The position numbers and the translations under genes were made by a program. A stretch of DNA of 64,000 bases from Amblyomma americanum (lineage: Eukaryota > Arthropoda > Arachnida > Ixodida > Ixodidae). The stretch covers positions 2,604,001-2,668,000 of the forward strand of contig NW_027526486.1 of assembly GCF_052857255.1 (NCBI RefSeq), written 5' to 3'. The first letter of the stretch is position 1; the number at the start of each line of letters is the position of its first letter. Shown here one piece after another: positions 49,826-63,511 of the stretch. The notes beneath the pieces are model-generated. The model ran no database searches. It saw nothing but the letters and a program-made list of their open reading frames with translations, and was not told the origin of the DNA.

Positions 49826-52145
49826 AAAACAATGTAACTCGTTGTTTTAAGCCGGAATACAAGTTTTCGCGCAGTTCTGAGAGAAAAAGTTTACACCTTT
49901 CTCTCGTCTACTCTTCGACGACTTGTAAAATCGATGCTCGTGAATCTTGCTAGTTTTAATCTAAAACGATGTATCCCGTTGTTTTGAACCGGAATACACG
50001 TTTTCACGCCGTTCTGAGAGAAAAAGTTTACACCTTTCTTTCGTTTACTATTCGACGACTTGTAAAATCGATGCTCGTGAATCTTGCTAGTTTAAATCTA
50101 AAACGATGTACCCCGTTGTTTTGAACCGGAATACAAGTTTTCACGCCGTTCTGAGAAAAAGTTTACACCTTTCTTTCGTTTACTATTCGACGACTTGTAA
50201 AATCGACGCTCGTGAATCTTGCTAGTTTCGAGCTAAAACGATGTATCCCGTTGTTTTGAGCCGGAATACAAGTTTTCGCGCAGTTCTGAGAGAAAACGTT
50301 TACACCTTTCTCTCGTGTACTCTTCGACGACTTGTAAAATCGATGCTCGTGAATCATGCTAGTTTCGATCTAAAACGATGTATCCAGTTGTTTTGAGCCG
50401 GAATACAAGTTTTCGCGCAGTTCTGAAAGAAAACGTTTACACCTTTCTCTCGTCTACTATTCGACGACTTGTAAAATCGATGCTCGTGAATCATGCTAGT
50501 TTCGATCTAAAACGATGTATCCCGTTGTTTTGAGCCGGAATACAAGTTTTCGCGCAGTTCTGAGAGAAAAAGTTTACACCTTTCTCTCGTCTACTCTTCG
50601 ACGACTTGTAAAATCGATGCTCGTGAATCTTGCTAGTTTCAATCTAAAACGATTTATCCCGTTGTTTTGAGCCGGAATACAAGTTTTCGCGGAGTTCTGA
50701 GAGAAAAAGTTTACACCTATCTATCGTGTACTCTTCGACTTGTAAAATCGATGCTCGTGAATCTTGCTAGTTTCAATCTAAAACAATGTATCCCGTTGTT
50801 TTGAGCCGGAATACAAGTTTTCGCGCAGTTCTGAGAGAAAAATTTTGCACCTTTCTCTCGTCTACTCTTCGAAGACTTGTAAAATCGATGCTCGTGAATC
50901 TTGCTAGTTTCAATCTAAAACGATGTATCCCGTTGTTTTGAGCCGGAATACAAGTTTTCGCGCAGTCCTGAGAGAAAAAGTTTACACCTTTCTCTCGTGT
51001 ATCTTCGACGACTTGTAAAATCGATGCTCGTGAATCTTGCTAGTTTTGATCTAAAACGACGTATCCCGTTGTTTTGAGCCGGAATACAAGTTTTCGCGCT
51101 GTTCTGAGAGAAAAAGTTTACACCTTTCTCTCGTCTACTCTTCGACGACTTGTAAAATCGATGCTCGTGAATCTTGCTAGTTTCGATCTAAAACGATGAA
51201 TCCCGTTGTTTTGAGCCGGAATACAAGTTTTCACGCAGTTCTGAGAGAAAAAGTTTACACCTTTCTCCCGTCTACTCTTCGACGACTTGTAAAATCGATG
51301 CTCGTGAATCTTGCTAGTTTCGATCTAAAACGATGTATCCCGTTTTTTTGAGCCGGAATACAAATTTTCGCGCAGTTCTGAGAGAAAACGTTTACACCTT
51401 TCTCTCGTCTCCTCTTCGACGACTTGTAAAATCGATGCTCGTGAATCTTGCTAGTTTCGATCTAAAACGATGTATCCCGTTTTTTTGAGCCGGTATACAA
51501 GTTTTCGCGCAGTTCTGAGAGAAAACGTTTACACATTTCTCTCGTGCACTCTTCGACGACTTGTAAAATCGATGCTCTTGAATCTTGCATGTTTTGATCT
51601 AAAACGATGTATCCCGTTGTTTTGAGCCGGAATACAAGTTTTCGCGCAGTTCTGATAGAAAACGTTTACACCTTTCTCTCGTCTACTCTTCGACGACTTG
51701 TAAAATCGATGCTCGTGAATCTTGCTAGTTTCGATCTAAAACGATGTGTCCCGTTGTTTTGAGCCGGAATACAAGTTTTGGCGCAGTTCTGAGAGAAAAA
51801 GTTTACACATTTCTCTCGTGTACTCTTCGACTTGTAAAATCGATGCTCGTGAATCTTGCTAGTTTCAGTCTAAAACAATGTATCCCGTTGTTTTGAGCCG
51901 GAATACAAGTTTTCGCGCAGTTCTGAGAGAAAAATTTTGCACCTTTCTCTCGTCTACTCTTCGAAGACTTGTGAAATCGATGCTCGTGAATCTTGATAGA
52001 TTCGATCTAAAACGATGTATCCCGTTGTTTTGAGCCGGAATACAAGTTTTCGCGCAGTTCTGAGAGAAAACGTTTACACATTTCTCTCGTCTACTGTTCG
52101 ACGACTTGTAATATCGATGCTCGTGAATCTTGCTAGTTTCGATCT

Positions 52146-52240
52146 GTGCTTCCATGTCTGACTTCTGTCCTGTTTTTAGCGCTGTTCCTACACCATGCAA
52201 TACCAACTAGCCCGTCAACTCGCTCTCGTATACTCGATCT
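52146..52240 (+). repeat. 88-bp inserted element, copy 20
   Basis: Equivalent of copies 12 and 16, but 2415 bp after copy 19 instead of 2552 (one monomer lost). The host monomer reads AAAACG, unlike copies 12 and 16. Allele CCTACACC; flank CAATGTAACCC. Confidence 0.85.
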
Positions 52241-53331
52241 AAAACAATGTAACCCGTTGTTTTAAGCCGGAATACAAGTTTTCGCGCAGTTCTGAGAGAA
52301 AAAGTTTACACCTTTCTCTCGTCTACTCTTCGACGACTTGTAAAATCGATGCTCGTGAATCTTGCTAGTTTTAATCTAAAACGATGTATCCCGTTGTTTT
52401 GAACCGGAATACACGTTTTCACGCCGTTCTGAGAAAAAGTTTACACCTTTCTTTCGTTTACTATTCGACGACTTGTAAAATCGATGCTCGTGAATCTTGC
52501 TAGTTTCGAGCTAAAACGATGTATCCCGTTGTTTTGAGCCGGAATACAAGTTTTCGCGCAGTTCTGAGAGAAAACGTTTACACCTTTCTCTCGTGTACTC
52601 TTCGACGACTTGTAAAATCGATGCTCGTGAATCATGCTAGTTTCGATCTAAAACGATGTATCCAGTTGTTTTGAGCCGGAATACAAGTTTTCGCGCAGTT
52701 CTGAAAGAAAACGTTTACACCTTTCTCTCGTCTACTATTCGACGACTTGTAAAATCGATGCTCGTGAATCATGCTAGTTTCGATCTAAAACGATGTATCC
52801 CGTTGTTTTGAGCCGGAATACAAGTTTTCGCGCAGTTCTGAGAGAAAAAGTTTACACCTTTCTCTCGTCTACTCTTCGACGACTTGTAAAATCGATGCTC
52901 GTGAATCTTGCTAGTTTCAATCTAAAACGATTTATCCCGTTGTTTTGAGCCGGAATACAAGTTTTCGCGGAGTTCTGAGAGAAAAAGTTTACACCTATCT
53001 ATCGTGTACTCTTCGACTTGTAAAATCGATGCTCGTGAATCTTGCTAGTTTCAATCTAAAACAATGTATCCCGTTGTTTTGAGCCGGAATACAAGTTTTC
53101 GCGCAGTTCTGAGAGAAAAAGTTTGCACCTTTCTCTCGTCTACTCTTCGAAGACTTGTGAAATCGGTGCTCGTGAATCTTGATAGATTCGATCTAAAACG
53201 ATGTATCCCGTTGTTTTGAGCCGGAATACAAGTTTTCGCGCAGTTCTGAGAGAAAACGTTTACACATTTCTCTCGTCTACTGTTCGACGACTTGTAATAT
53301 CGATGCTCGTGAATCTTGCTAGTTTCGATCT

Positions 53332-53426
53332 GTGCTTCCATGTCTGACTTCTGTCCTGTTTTTAGCGCTGTTCCTATACCATGCAATACCAACTAGCCCG
53401 TCAACTCGCTCTCGTATACTCGATCT
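53332..53426 (+). repeat. 88-bp inserted element, copy 21
   Basis: Equivalent of copies 13 and 17, but 1186 bp after copy 20 instead of 1323 (one monomer lost). Allele CCTATACC; flank CAATGTAACCC. Confidence 0.85.
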
Positions 53427-53490
53427 AAAACAATGTAACCCGTTGTTTTAAGCCGGAATACAAGTTTTCGCGCAGTTCTGAGAGAAAAAG

Positions 53491-55011
53491 TTTACACCTT
53501 TCTCTCGTCTACTCTTCGACGACTTGTAAAATCGATGCTCGTGAATCTTGCTAGTTTTAATCTAAAACGATGTATCCCGTTGTTTTGAACCGGAATACAA
53601 GTTTTCACGCCGTTCTGAGAGAAAAAGTTTACACTTTTCTTTCGTTTACTATTCGTCGACTTGTAAAATCGATGCTCGTGAATCTTGCTAGTTTCGAGCT
53701 AAAACGATGTATCCCGTTGTTTTGAGCCGGAATACAAGTTTTCGCGCAGTTCTGAGAGAAAACGTTTACACCTTTCTCTCGTGTACTCTTCGACGACTTG
53801 TAAAATCGATGCTCGTGAATCATGCTAGTTTCGATCTAAAACGATGTATCTAGTTGTTTTGCGCCGGAATACAAGTTTTCGCGCAGTTCTGATAGAAAAC
53901 GTTTACACCTTTCTCTCGTCTACTATTCGACGACTTGTAAAATCGATGCTCGTGAATCTTGCTAGTTTCGATCTAAAACGATCTATCCCATTGTTTTGAG
54001 CCGGAATACAAGTTTTCGCGCAGTTCTGAGAGAAAAAGTTTACACCTTTCTCTCGTGCACTCTTCGACGACTTGTAAAATCGATGCTCGTTAATCATGCT
54101 AGTTTCGATCTAAAACGATGTATCCCGTTGTTTTGAGCCGGAATACAAGTTTTCGCGCAGTTCTGAGAGAAAAAGTGTACACCTTTCTCTCGTCTACTCT
54201 TCGACGACTTGTAAAATTGATGCTCGTGAATCCTGCTAGTTTTAATCTAAAACGATGTATCCCGTTGTTTTGAGCCGGAATACAAGTTTTCGCGGAGTTC
54301 TGAGAGAAAAAGTTTACACCTTTCTCTCGTGTACTCTTCGACGACGTGTAAAAGCGATGCTCGTGAATCTTGCTGGTTTCGATCTAAAACGATGTATCCC
54401 GTTGTTTTGAGCCGGAATACAAGATTTTCGCGCAGTTCTGAGAGAAAAAGTTTACACCTTTCTCTCGTCTACTCTTCGAGGACTTGTAAAATCGATGCTC
54501 GTGAATCTAGCTAGTTTTGATCTAAAACGATGTATCCCGTTGTTTTGAGCCGGAATACAAGTTTTCGCGCAGTTCTGAGAGAAAAAGTGTACACCTTTCT
54601 CTCGTCTACTGTTCGACGACTTGTAAAATTGATGCTCGTGAATCTTGCTAGTTTCGACCTAAAACGATGTATCCCTTTGTTTTGAGCCGGAATACAAGTT
54701 TTCGCGCAGTACTGAGCGAAAAACTTTACACCTTTCTCTCGCGTACTCTTCGACGACTTGTAAAATCGATGCTCGTGAATCATGCTAGTTTCGATCTAAA
54801 ACGATGTATCCCGTTGTTTTGAGCCGGTATACAAGTTTTCGCGCAGTTCTGAGAGAAATTGTTTACACATTTCTCTCGCGTACTCTTCGACGACTTGTAA
54901 AATCGATGCTCGTGAATCTTGCATGTTTCGATATAAAACGATGTATCCCTTTGGTTTGAGCCGGAATACAAGTTTTCGCGCAGTTCTGAGAGAAAAAGTT
55001 TACACCTTTCT
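53491..55011 (+). repeat. block shared with 5520-7040 (offset 47971)
   Basis: Same monomer order as the block 48 kb upstream, crossing the right end of superunit C. Private differences include CAGTACTGAGCGAAAAAC near 54708 and TTTGGTTTGAG near 54952, so the copies have diverged somewhat. Confidence 0.65.
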
Positions 55012-55071
55012 CTCGTCTACTATTCGACGACTTGTAAAATCGATGCTCGTGAATCATGCTAGTTTCGATCT

Positions 55072-55166
55072 GTGCTTCCATGTCTGACTTCTGTCCTGTT
55101 TTTAGCGCTGTTCCTATACCATGCAATACCAACTGGTCCGTCAACTCGCTCTCGTATACTCGATCT
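55072..55166 (+). repeat. 88-bp inserted element, copy 22, in a different host monomer
   Basis: The element and TCGATCT bracket are intact, but the host half-monomer to the left reads TCTACTATTCGACG and AAAATCG with GAATCATGC. The other 22 hosts read TCTACTGTTCG and AATATCG with GAATCTTGC. The element itself has a private CCAACTGGTCCGTC (others CCAACTAGCCCGTC), and the right flank has AAAGCAATG. Allele CCTATACC. This is the most diverged copy and looks recombinant. Confidence 0.85.
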
Positions 55167-58100
55167 AAAGCAATGTAACCCGTTGTTTTAAGCCGGAATA
55201 CAAGTTTTCGCGCAGTTCTGAGAGAAAAAGTTTACACCTTTCTCTCGTCTACTCTTCGACGACTTGTAAAATCGATGCTCGTGAATCATGCTAGTTTCGA
55301 TCTAAAACGATGTGTCCCGTTGTTTTGAGCCGGAATACAAGTTTTCGCGCAGTTCTGAGAGAAAAAGTTTACACCTTTCTCTCGTCTACTCTTCGACGAC
55401 GTGTAAAAGCAATGCTCGTGAATCTTGCTGGTTTTGATCTAAAACGATGTATCCCGTTGTCTTGAGCCGGAATACAAGATTTTCGCGCAGTTCTGAGAGA
55501 AAAAGTTTATACCTTTCTCTCGTCTACTCTTCGAGGACTTGTAAAATCGATTCTCGTGAATCTAGCTAGTTTTGATCTAAAACGATGTATCCCGTTTTTT
55601 TTTAGCCGGAATACAAGTTTTCGCGCAGTTCTGAGAGAAAAAGTTTACACCTTTCTCTCGTCTACTATTCGACGACTTGTAAAATCGATGCTCGTGAATC
55701 TTGCTAGTTTCGACCTAAAACGATGTATCCCTTTGTTTTGAGCCGGAATACAAGTTTTCGCGCAGTTCTGAGAGAAAAAGTTTACACCTTTCTCTCGTGT
55801 ACTCTTCGACGACTTGTAAAATCCATGCTCGTTAATCATGCTAGTTTCGATCTAAAACGATGTATCCCGTTGTTTTGAGCCGGAATACAAGTTTTCGCGC
55901 AGTTCTGAGACTAAACGTTTACACCTTTCTCTCGTCTACTCTTCGAAGACTTGTAAAATCGATGCTCGTGAATCTTGCTAGTTTCAGTCTAAAACGATGT
56001 ATCCCGTTGTTTTGAGCCGGAATACAAGTTTTCGCGCAGTTCTGAGAGAAAAAGTTTACACCTTTCTCTCGTGTATCTTCGACGACTTGTAAAATCGATG
56101 CTCGTGAATCTTGCTAGTTTCGATCTAAAACGACGTATCCCGTTGTTTTGAGCCGGAATGCAAGTTTTCACGCAGTTCTGAGAGGAAAAGTTTACACCTT
56201 TCTCTCGTGTACTCTTCGACGACATGTAAAATCGATGCTCGTGAATCTTGCTAGTTTCGATCTAAAACGATGAATCCCGTGTTTTTGAGCCGGAATACAA
56301 GTTTTCGCGCAGTTCTGAGAGAAAAAGTTTACACCTTTCTCTCGTCTACTCTTCGACGACTTGTAAAATCGATGCTCGTGAATCTTGCTAGTTTCGATCT
56401 AAAACGATGAATCCCGTTGTTTTGAGCCGGAATACAAGTTTTCACGCAGTTCTGAGAGAAAAAGTTTACACCTTTCTCTCGTGTACTGTTCGACGACATG
56501 TAAAATCGATGCTCGTGAATCTTGCTAGTTTCGATCTAAAACGATGAATCCCGTTGTTTTGAGCCGGAATACAAGTTTTCGCGCAGTTCTGAGAGAAAAA
56601 GTTTACAGCTTTCTCTCGTGTATTTTCGACGACTTGTAAAATCGATGCTCGTGAATCTTGCTAGTTTCGATCTAAAACGATGAATCCCGTTGTTTTGAGC
56701 CGGAATGCAAGTTTTCACGCAGTTCTGAGAGGAAAAGTTTACACCTTTCTCTCGTGTACTCTTCGACGACATGTAAAATCGATGCTCGTGAATCTTGCTA
56801 GTTTCGATCTAAAACGATGAATCCCGTGTTTTTGAGCCGGAATACAAGTTTTCGCGCAGTTCTGAGAGAAAAAGTTTACACCTTTCTCTCGTCTACTCTT
56901 CGACGACTTGTAAAATCGATGCTCGTGAATCTTGCTAGTTTCGACCTAAAACGATGTATCCCTTTGTTTTGAGCCGGAATACAAGTTTTCGCGCTGTTCT
57001 GAGAGAAAAAGTTTACACCTTTCTCTCGTCTACTCTTCGAAGACTTGTAAAATCGATGCTCGTGAATCTTGCTTGTTTCAATCTAAAACGATGTATCCCG
57101 TTGTTTTGAGCCGGAATACAAGTTTTCGCGCAGTTCTGAGAGAAAAAGTTTACACCTTTCTCTCGTGTACTCTTCGACGACATGTAAAATCGATGCTCGT
57201 GAATCTTGCTAGTTTCGATCTAAAACGATTATTCCCGTTGTTTTGAGCCGGAATACAAGTTTTCGCGCAGTTCTGAGAGAAAAAGTTTACACCTTTCTCT
57301 CGTCTACTCTTCGAGGACTTGTAAAATCGATGCTCGTGAATCTAGCTAGTTTTGATCTAAAACGATGTATCCCGTTTTTTTTAGCCGGAATACAAGTTTT
57401 CGCGCAGTTCTGAGAGAAAAAGTTTACACCTTTCTATCGTCTACTATTCGACGACTTGTAAAATCGATGCTCGTGAATCTTGCTAGTTTCGACCTAAAAC
57501 GATGTATCCCTTTGTTTTGAGCCGGAATACAAGTTTTCGCGCAGTTCTGAGAGAAAAAGTTTACACCTTTCTCTCGTGTACTCTTCGACGACTTGTAAAA
57601 TCCATGCTCGTTAATCATGCTAGTTTCAATCTAAAACGATGTATCCCGTTGTTTTGAGCCGGAATACAAGTTTTCGCGCAGTTCTGAGAGAAAAAGTTTA
57701 CACCTTTCTCTCGTCTACTATTCGACGACTTGTAAAATCGATGCTCGTGAATCTTGCTAGTTTCGACCTAAAACGATGTATCCCTTTGTTTTGAGCCGGA
57801 ATACAAGTTTTCGCGCAGTTCTGAGAGAAAAAGTTTACACCTTTCTCTCGTGTACTCTTCGACGACTTGTAAAATCCATGCTCGTTAATCATGCTAGTTT
57901 CGATCTAAAACGATGTATCCCGTTGTTTTGAGCCGGAATACAAGTTTTCGCGCAGTTCTGAGACTAAACGTTTACACCTTTCTCTCGTCTACTCTTCGAA
58001 GACTTGTAAAATCGATGCTCGTGAATCTTGCTAGTTTCAGTCTAAAACGATGTATCCCGTTGTTTTGAGCCGGAATACAAGTTTTCGCGCAGTTCTGAGA

Positions 58101-61100
58101 GAAAAAGTTTACACCTTTCTCTCGTGTATCTTCGACGACTTGTAAAATCGATGCTCGTGAATCTTGCTAGTTTCGATCTAAAACGACGTATCCCGTTGTT
58201 TTGAGCCGGAATACAAGTTTTCGCGCTGTTCTGAGAGAAAAAGTTTACTCCTTTCTCTCGTCTACTCTTCGACGACTTGTAAAATCGATGCTCGTGAATC
58301 TTGCTAGTTTCAATCTAAAACGATGTATCCCGTTGTTTTGAGCCGGAATACAAGTTTTCGCGCAGTTCTGAGAGAAAACGTTTACAACTTTCTCTCGTGT
58401 ATCTTCGACGACTTGTAAAATCGATGCTCGTGAATCTTGCTAGTTTCGATCTAAAACGATGAATCCCGTTGTTTTGAGCCGGAATACAAGTTTTCACGCA
58501 GTTCTGAGAGAAAAAGTTTACACCTTTCTCTCGTGTACTGTTCGACGACATGTAAAATCGATGCTCGTGAATCTTGCTAGTTTCGATCTAAAACGATGAA
58601 TCCCGTTGTTTTGAGCCGGAATACAAGTTTTCACGCAGTTCTGAGAGGAAAAGTTTACAACTTTCTCTCGTGTATCTTCGACGACTTGTAAAATCGATGC
58701 TCGTGAATCTTGCTAGTTTCGATCTAAAACGATGAATCCCGTTGTTTTGAGCCGGAATACAAGTTTTCACGCAGTTCTGAGAGAAAAAGTTTACACCTTT
58801 CTCTCGTGTACTGTTCGACGACATGTAAAATCGATGCTCGTGAATCTTGCTAGTTTCGATCTAAAACGATGAATCCCGTTGTTTTGAGCCGGAATACAAG
58901 TTTTCACGCAGTTCTGAGAGGAAAAGTTTACACCTTTCTCTCGTGTACTCTTCGACGACATGTAAAATCGATGCTCGTGAATCTTGCTAGTTTCGATCTA
59001 AAACGATGAATCCCGTTGTTTTGAGCCGGAATACAAGTTTTCGCGCAGTTCTGAGAGAAAAAGTTTACACCTTTCTCTCGTCTACTCTTCGACGACTTGT
59101 AAAATCGATGCTCGTGAATCTTGCTAGTTTCGACCTAAAACGATGTATCCCTTTGTTTTGAGCCGGAATACAAGTTTTCGCGCTGTTCTGAGAGAAAAAG
59201 TTTACACCTTTCTCTCGTCTACTCTTCGAAGACTTGTAAAATCGATGCTCGTGAATCTTGCTTGTTTCAATCTAAAACGATGTATCCCGTTGTTTTGAGC
59301 CGGAATACAAGTTTTCGCGCAGTTCTGAGAGAAAAAGTTTACACCTTTCTCTCGTGTACTCTTCGACGACATGTAAAATCGATGCTCGTGAATCTTGCTA
59401 GTTTCAATCTAAAACGATTAATCCCGTTGTTTTGAGCCGGAATACAAGTTTTCGCGCAGTTCTGAGAGAAAAAGTTTACACCTTTCTCTCGTCTACTATT
59501 CGACGACTTGTAAAATCGATGCTCGTGAATCTTGCTAGTTTCGACCTAAAACGATGTATCCCTTTGTTTTGAGCCGGAATACAAGTTTTCGCGCAGTTCT
59601 GAGAGAAAAAGTTTACACCTTTCTCTCGTGTACTCTTCGACGACTTGTAAAATCCATGCTCGTTAATCATGCTAGTTTCAATCTAAAACGATGTATCCCG
59701 TTGTTTTGAGCCGGAATACAAGTTTTCGCGCAGTTCTGAGAGAAAAAGTTTACACCTTTCTCTCGTCTACTATTCGACGACTTGTAAAATCGATGCTCGT
59801 GAATCTTGCTAGTTTCGACCTAAAACGATGTATCCCTTTGTTTTGAGCCGGAATACAAGTTTTCGCGCAGTTCTGAGAGAAAAAGTTTACACCTTTCTCT
59901 CGTGTACTCTTCGACGACTTGTAAAATCCATGCTCGTTAATCATGCTAGATTCGATCTAAAACGATGTATCCCGTTGTTTTGAGCCGGAATACAAGTTTT
60001 CGCGCAGTTCTGAGACTAAACGTTTACACCTTTCTCTCGTCTACTCTTCGAAGACTTGTAAAATCGATGCTCGTGAATCTTGCTAGTTTCAGTCTAAAAC
60101 GATGTATCCCGTTGTTTTGAGCCGGAATACAAGTTTTCGCGCAGTTCTGAGAGAAAAAGTTTACACCTTTCTCTCGTGTATCTTCGACGACTTGTAAAAT
60201 CGATGCTCGTGAATCTTGCTAGATTCGATCTAAAACGACGTATCCCGTTGTTTTGAGCCGGAATACAAGTTTTCGCGCTGTTCTGAGAGAAAAAGTTTAC
60301 TCCTTTCTCTCGTCTACTCTTCGACGACTTGTAAAATCGATGCTCGTGAATCTTGATAGTTTCAATCGAAAACGATGTATCCCGTTGTTTTGAGCCGGAA
60401 TACAAGTTTTCGCGCAGTTCTGAGAGAAAAAGTTTACAACTTTCTCTCGTGTATCTTCGACGACTTGTAAAATCGATGCTCGTGAATCTTGCTAGTTTCG
60501 ATCTAAAACGATGAATCCCGTTGTTTTGAGCCGGAATACAAGTTTTCACGCAGTTCTGAGAGGAAAAGTTTACACCTTTCTCTCGTGTACTCTTCGACGA
60601 CATGTAAAATCGATGCTCGTGAATCTTGCTAGTTTCGATCTAAAACGATGAATCCCGTTGTTTTGAGCCGGAATACAAGTTTTCGCGCAGTTCTGAGAGA
60701 AAAAGTTTACAACTTTCTCTCGTGTATTTTCGACGACTTGTAAAATCGATGCTCGTGAATCTTGCTAGTTTCGATCTAAAACGATGAATCCCGTTGTTTT
60801 GAGCCGGAATACAAGTTTTCACGCAGTTCTGAGAGGAAAAGTTTACACCTTTCTTTTGTGTACTCTTCGACGACATGTAAAATCGATGCTCGTTAATCTT
60901 GCTAGTTTCGATCTAAAACGATGAATCCCGTTGTTTTGAGCCGGAATACAAGTTTTCGCGCAGTTCTGAGAGAAAAAGTTTACACCTTTCTCTCGTCTAC
61001 TCTTCGACGACTTGTAAAATCGATGCTCGTGAATCTTGCTAGTTTCGACCTAAAACGATGTATCCCTTTGTTTTGAGCCGGAATACAAGTTTTCGCGCTG

Positions 61101-63511
61101 TTCTGAGAGAAAAAGTTTACACCTTTCTCTCGTCTACTCTTCGAAGACTTGTAAAATCGATGCTCGTGAATCTTGCTTGTTTCAATCTAAAACGATGTAT
61201 ACCGTTGTTTTGAGGAGGAATACAAGTTTTCGCGCAGTTCTGAGAGAAAAAGTTTACACCTTTCTCTCGTGTATCTTCGACGACTTGTAAAATCGATGCT
61301 CGTGAATCTTGCTAGTTTCGATCTAAAACGACGTATCCCGTTGTTTTGAGCCGGAATACAAGTTTTCGCGCTGTTCTGAGAGAAAAAGTTTACACCTTTC
61401 TCTCGTCTACTCTTCGACGACTTGTAAAATCGATGCTCGTGAATCTTGCTAGTTTCAATCTAAAACGATGTATCCCGTTGTTTTGAGCCGGAATACAAGT
61501 TTTCGCGCAGTTCTGAGGGAAAACGTTTACAACTTTCTCTCGTGTATCTTCGACGACTTGTAAAATCGATGCTCGTGAATCTTGCTAGTTTCGATCTAAA
61601 ACGATTAATCCCGTTGTTTTGAGCCGGAATACAAGTTTTCGCGCAGTTCTGAGAGAAAAAGTTTACACCTTTCTCTCGTCTACTCTTCGAGGACTTGTAA
61701 AATCGATGCTCGTGAATCTAGCTAGTTTTGATCTAAAACGATGTATCCCGTTTTTTTTAGCCGGAATACAAGTTTTCGCGCAGTTCTGAGAGAAAAAGTT
61801 TACACCTTTCTATCGTCTACTATTCGACGACTTGTAAAATCGATGCTCGTGAATCTTGCTAGTTTCGACCTAAAACGATGTATCCCTTTGTTTTGAGCCG
61901 GAATACAAGTTTTCGCGCAGTTCTGAGAGAAAAAGTTTACACCTTTCTCTCGTGTACTCTTCGACGACTTGTAAAATCCATCCTCGTTAATCTTGCTAGT
62001 TTCAATCTAAAACGATGTATCCCGTTGTTTTGAGCCGGAATACATGTTTTCGCGCAGTTCTGAGAGAAAAAGTTTACACCTTTCTCTCGTCTACTCTTCG
62101 AAGACTTGTAAAATCGATGCTCGTGAATCTTGCTAGTTTCAATCTAAAACGATGTATCCCGTTGTTTTGAGCCGGAATACAAGTTTTCGCGCAGTTCTGA
62201 GAGAAAAAGTTTACACCTTTCTCTCGTGTATCTTCGACGACTTGTAAAATCGATGCTCGTGAATCTTGCTAGTTTCGATCTAAAACCACGTATCCCGTTG
62301 TTTTGAGCCGGAATACAAGTTTTCGCGCTGTTCTGAGAGAAAAAGTTTACACCTTTCTCTCGTCTACTCTTCGACGACTTGTAAAATCGATGCTCGTGAA
62401 TCTTGCTAGTTTCGATCTAAAACGATGAATCCCGTTGTTTTGAGCCGGAATACAAGTTTTCACGCAGTTCTGAGAGGAAAAGTGTACACCTTTCTCTCGT
62501 GTACTCTTCGACGACATGTAAAATCGATGCTCGTGAATCTTGCTAGTTTCGATCTAAAACGATCAATCCCGTTGTTTTGAGCCGGAATACAAGTTTTCAC
62601 GCAGTTCTGAGAGAAAAAGTTTACACCTTTCTCTCGTCTACTCTTCGACGACTTGTAAAATCGATGCTCGTGAATCTTGCTAGTTTCGATCTAAAACGAT
62701 GTATCCCGTTTTTTTGAGCCGGAATACAAATTTTCGCGCAGTTCTGAGAGAAAACGTTTACACCTTTCTCTCGTCTCCTCTTCGACGACTTGTAAAATCG
62801 ATGCTCGTGAATCTTGCTAGTTTCGATCTAAAACGATGTATCCCGTTTCTTTGAGCCGGTATACAAGTTTTCGCGCAGTTCTGAGAGAAAACGTTTACAC
62901 ATTTCTCTCGTGTACTCTTCGACGACTTGTAAAATCGATGCTCTTGAATCTTGCATGTTTCGATCTAAAACGATGTATCCCGTTGTTTTGAGCCGGAATA
63001 CAAGTTTTCGCGCAGTTCTGAGAGAAAACGTTTACACCTTTCTCTCGTCTACTCTTCGACGACTTGTAAAATCGATGCTCGTGAATCTTGCTAGTTTCGA
63101 TCTAAAACGATGTGTCCCGTTGTTGTGAGCCGGAATACAAGTTTTGGCGCAGTTCTGAGAGAAAAAGTTTACACCTTTCTCTCGTGTACTCTTCGACTTG
63201 TAAAATCGATGCTCGTGAATCTTGCTAGTTTCAATCTAAAACAATGTATCCCGTTGTTTTGAGCCGGAATACAAGTTTTCGCGCAGTTCTGAGAGAAAAA
63301 GTTTGCACCTTTCTCTCGTCTACTCTTCGAAGACTTGTGAAATCGATGCTCGTGAATCTTGATAGATTCGATCTAAAACGATGTATCCCGTTGTTTTGAG
63401 CCGGAATACAAGTTTTCGCGCAGTTCTGAGAGAAAACGTTTACACATTTCTCTCGTCTACTGTTCGACGACTTGTAATATCGATGCTCGTGAATCTTGCT
63501 AGTTTCGATCT
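55167..63511 (+). repeat. insertion-free satellite zone II
   Basis: No 88-bp element lies here. The subtypes are those of zone I (GATGAATCCC, GACATGTAAAATC, GAGAGGAAAAG, TGTATCTTC). A marker unique to this zone, GCTTGTTTCAATC, occurs at 57071, 59260 and 61175 (spacings 2189 and 1915), marking three HOR units of about 2 kb. GAGACTAAACG near 55909, 57960 and 60013 marks the same units. No gene was seen. Confidence 0.8.

Larger units (their letters stand above)
49214..54345 (+). repeat. superunit C, partial copy
   Basis: Matches superunit B at offset 10082 at its left end, then 9945 and 9808 after two one-monomer losses (near 51.2 and 52.4 kb). Copies 19, 20 and 21 match 15, 16 and 17. Homology to B ends near 54345, where this copy reads GACGTGTAAAAGCGATG and B reads GACTTGTAAAATCCGTG. 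To the right it follows the 6.4-kb type instead. Confidence 0.75.

Noticed and set aside
60094..60603. Longest open frame, 169 codons on the minus strand
   Set aside because: It is a translation of nearly four satellite monomers and reads the same peptide themes as dozens of other frames. Frame shifts from the 137-bp period and 1-bp indels decide its length, and there is no domain, codon bias or unique sequence.
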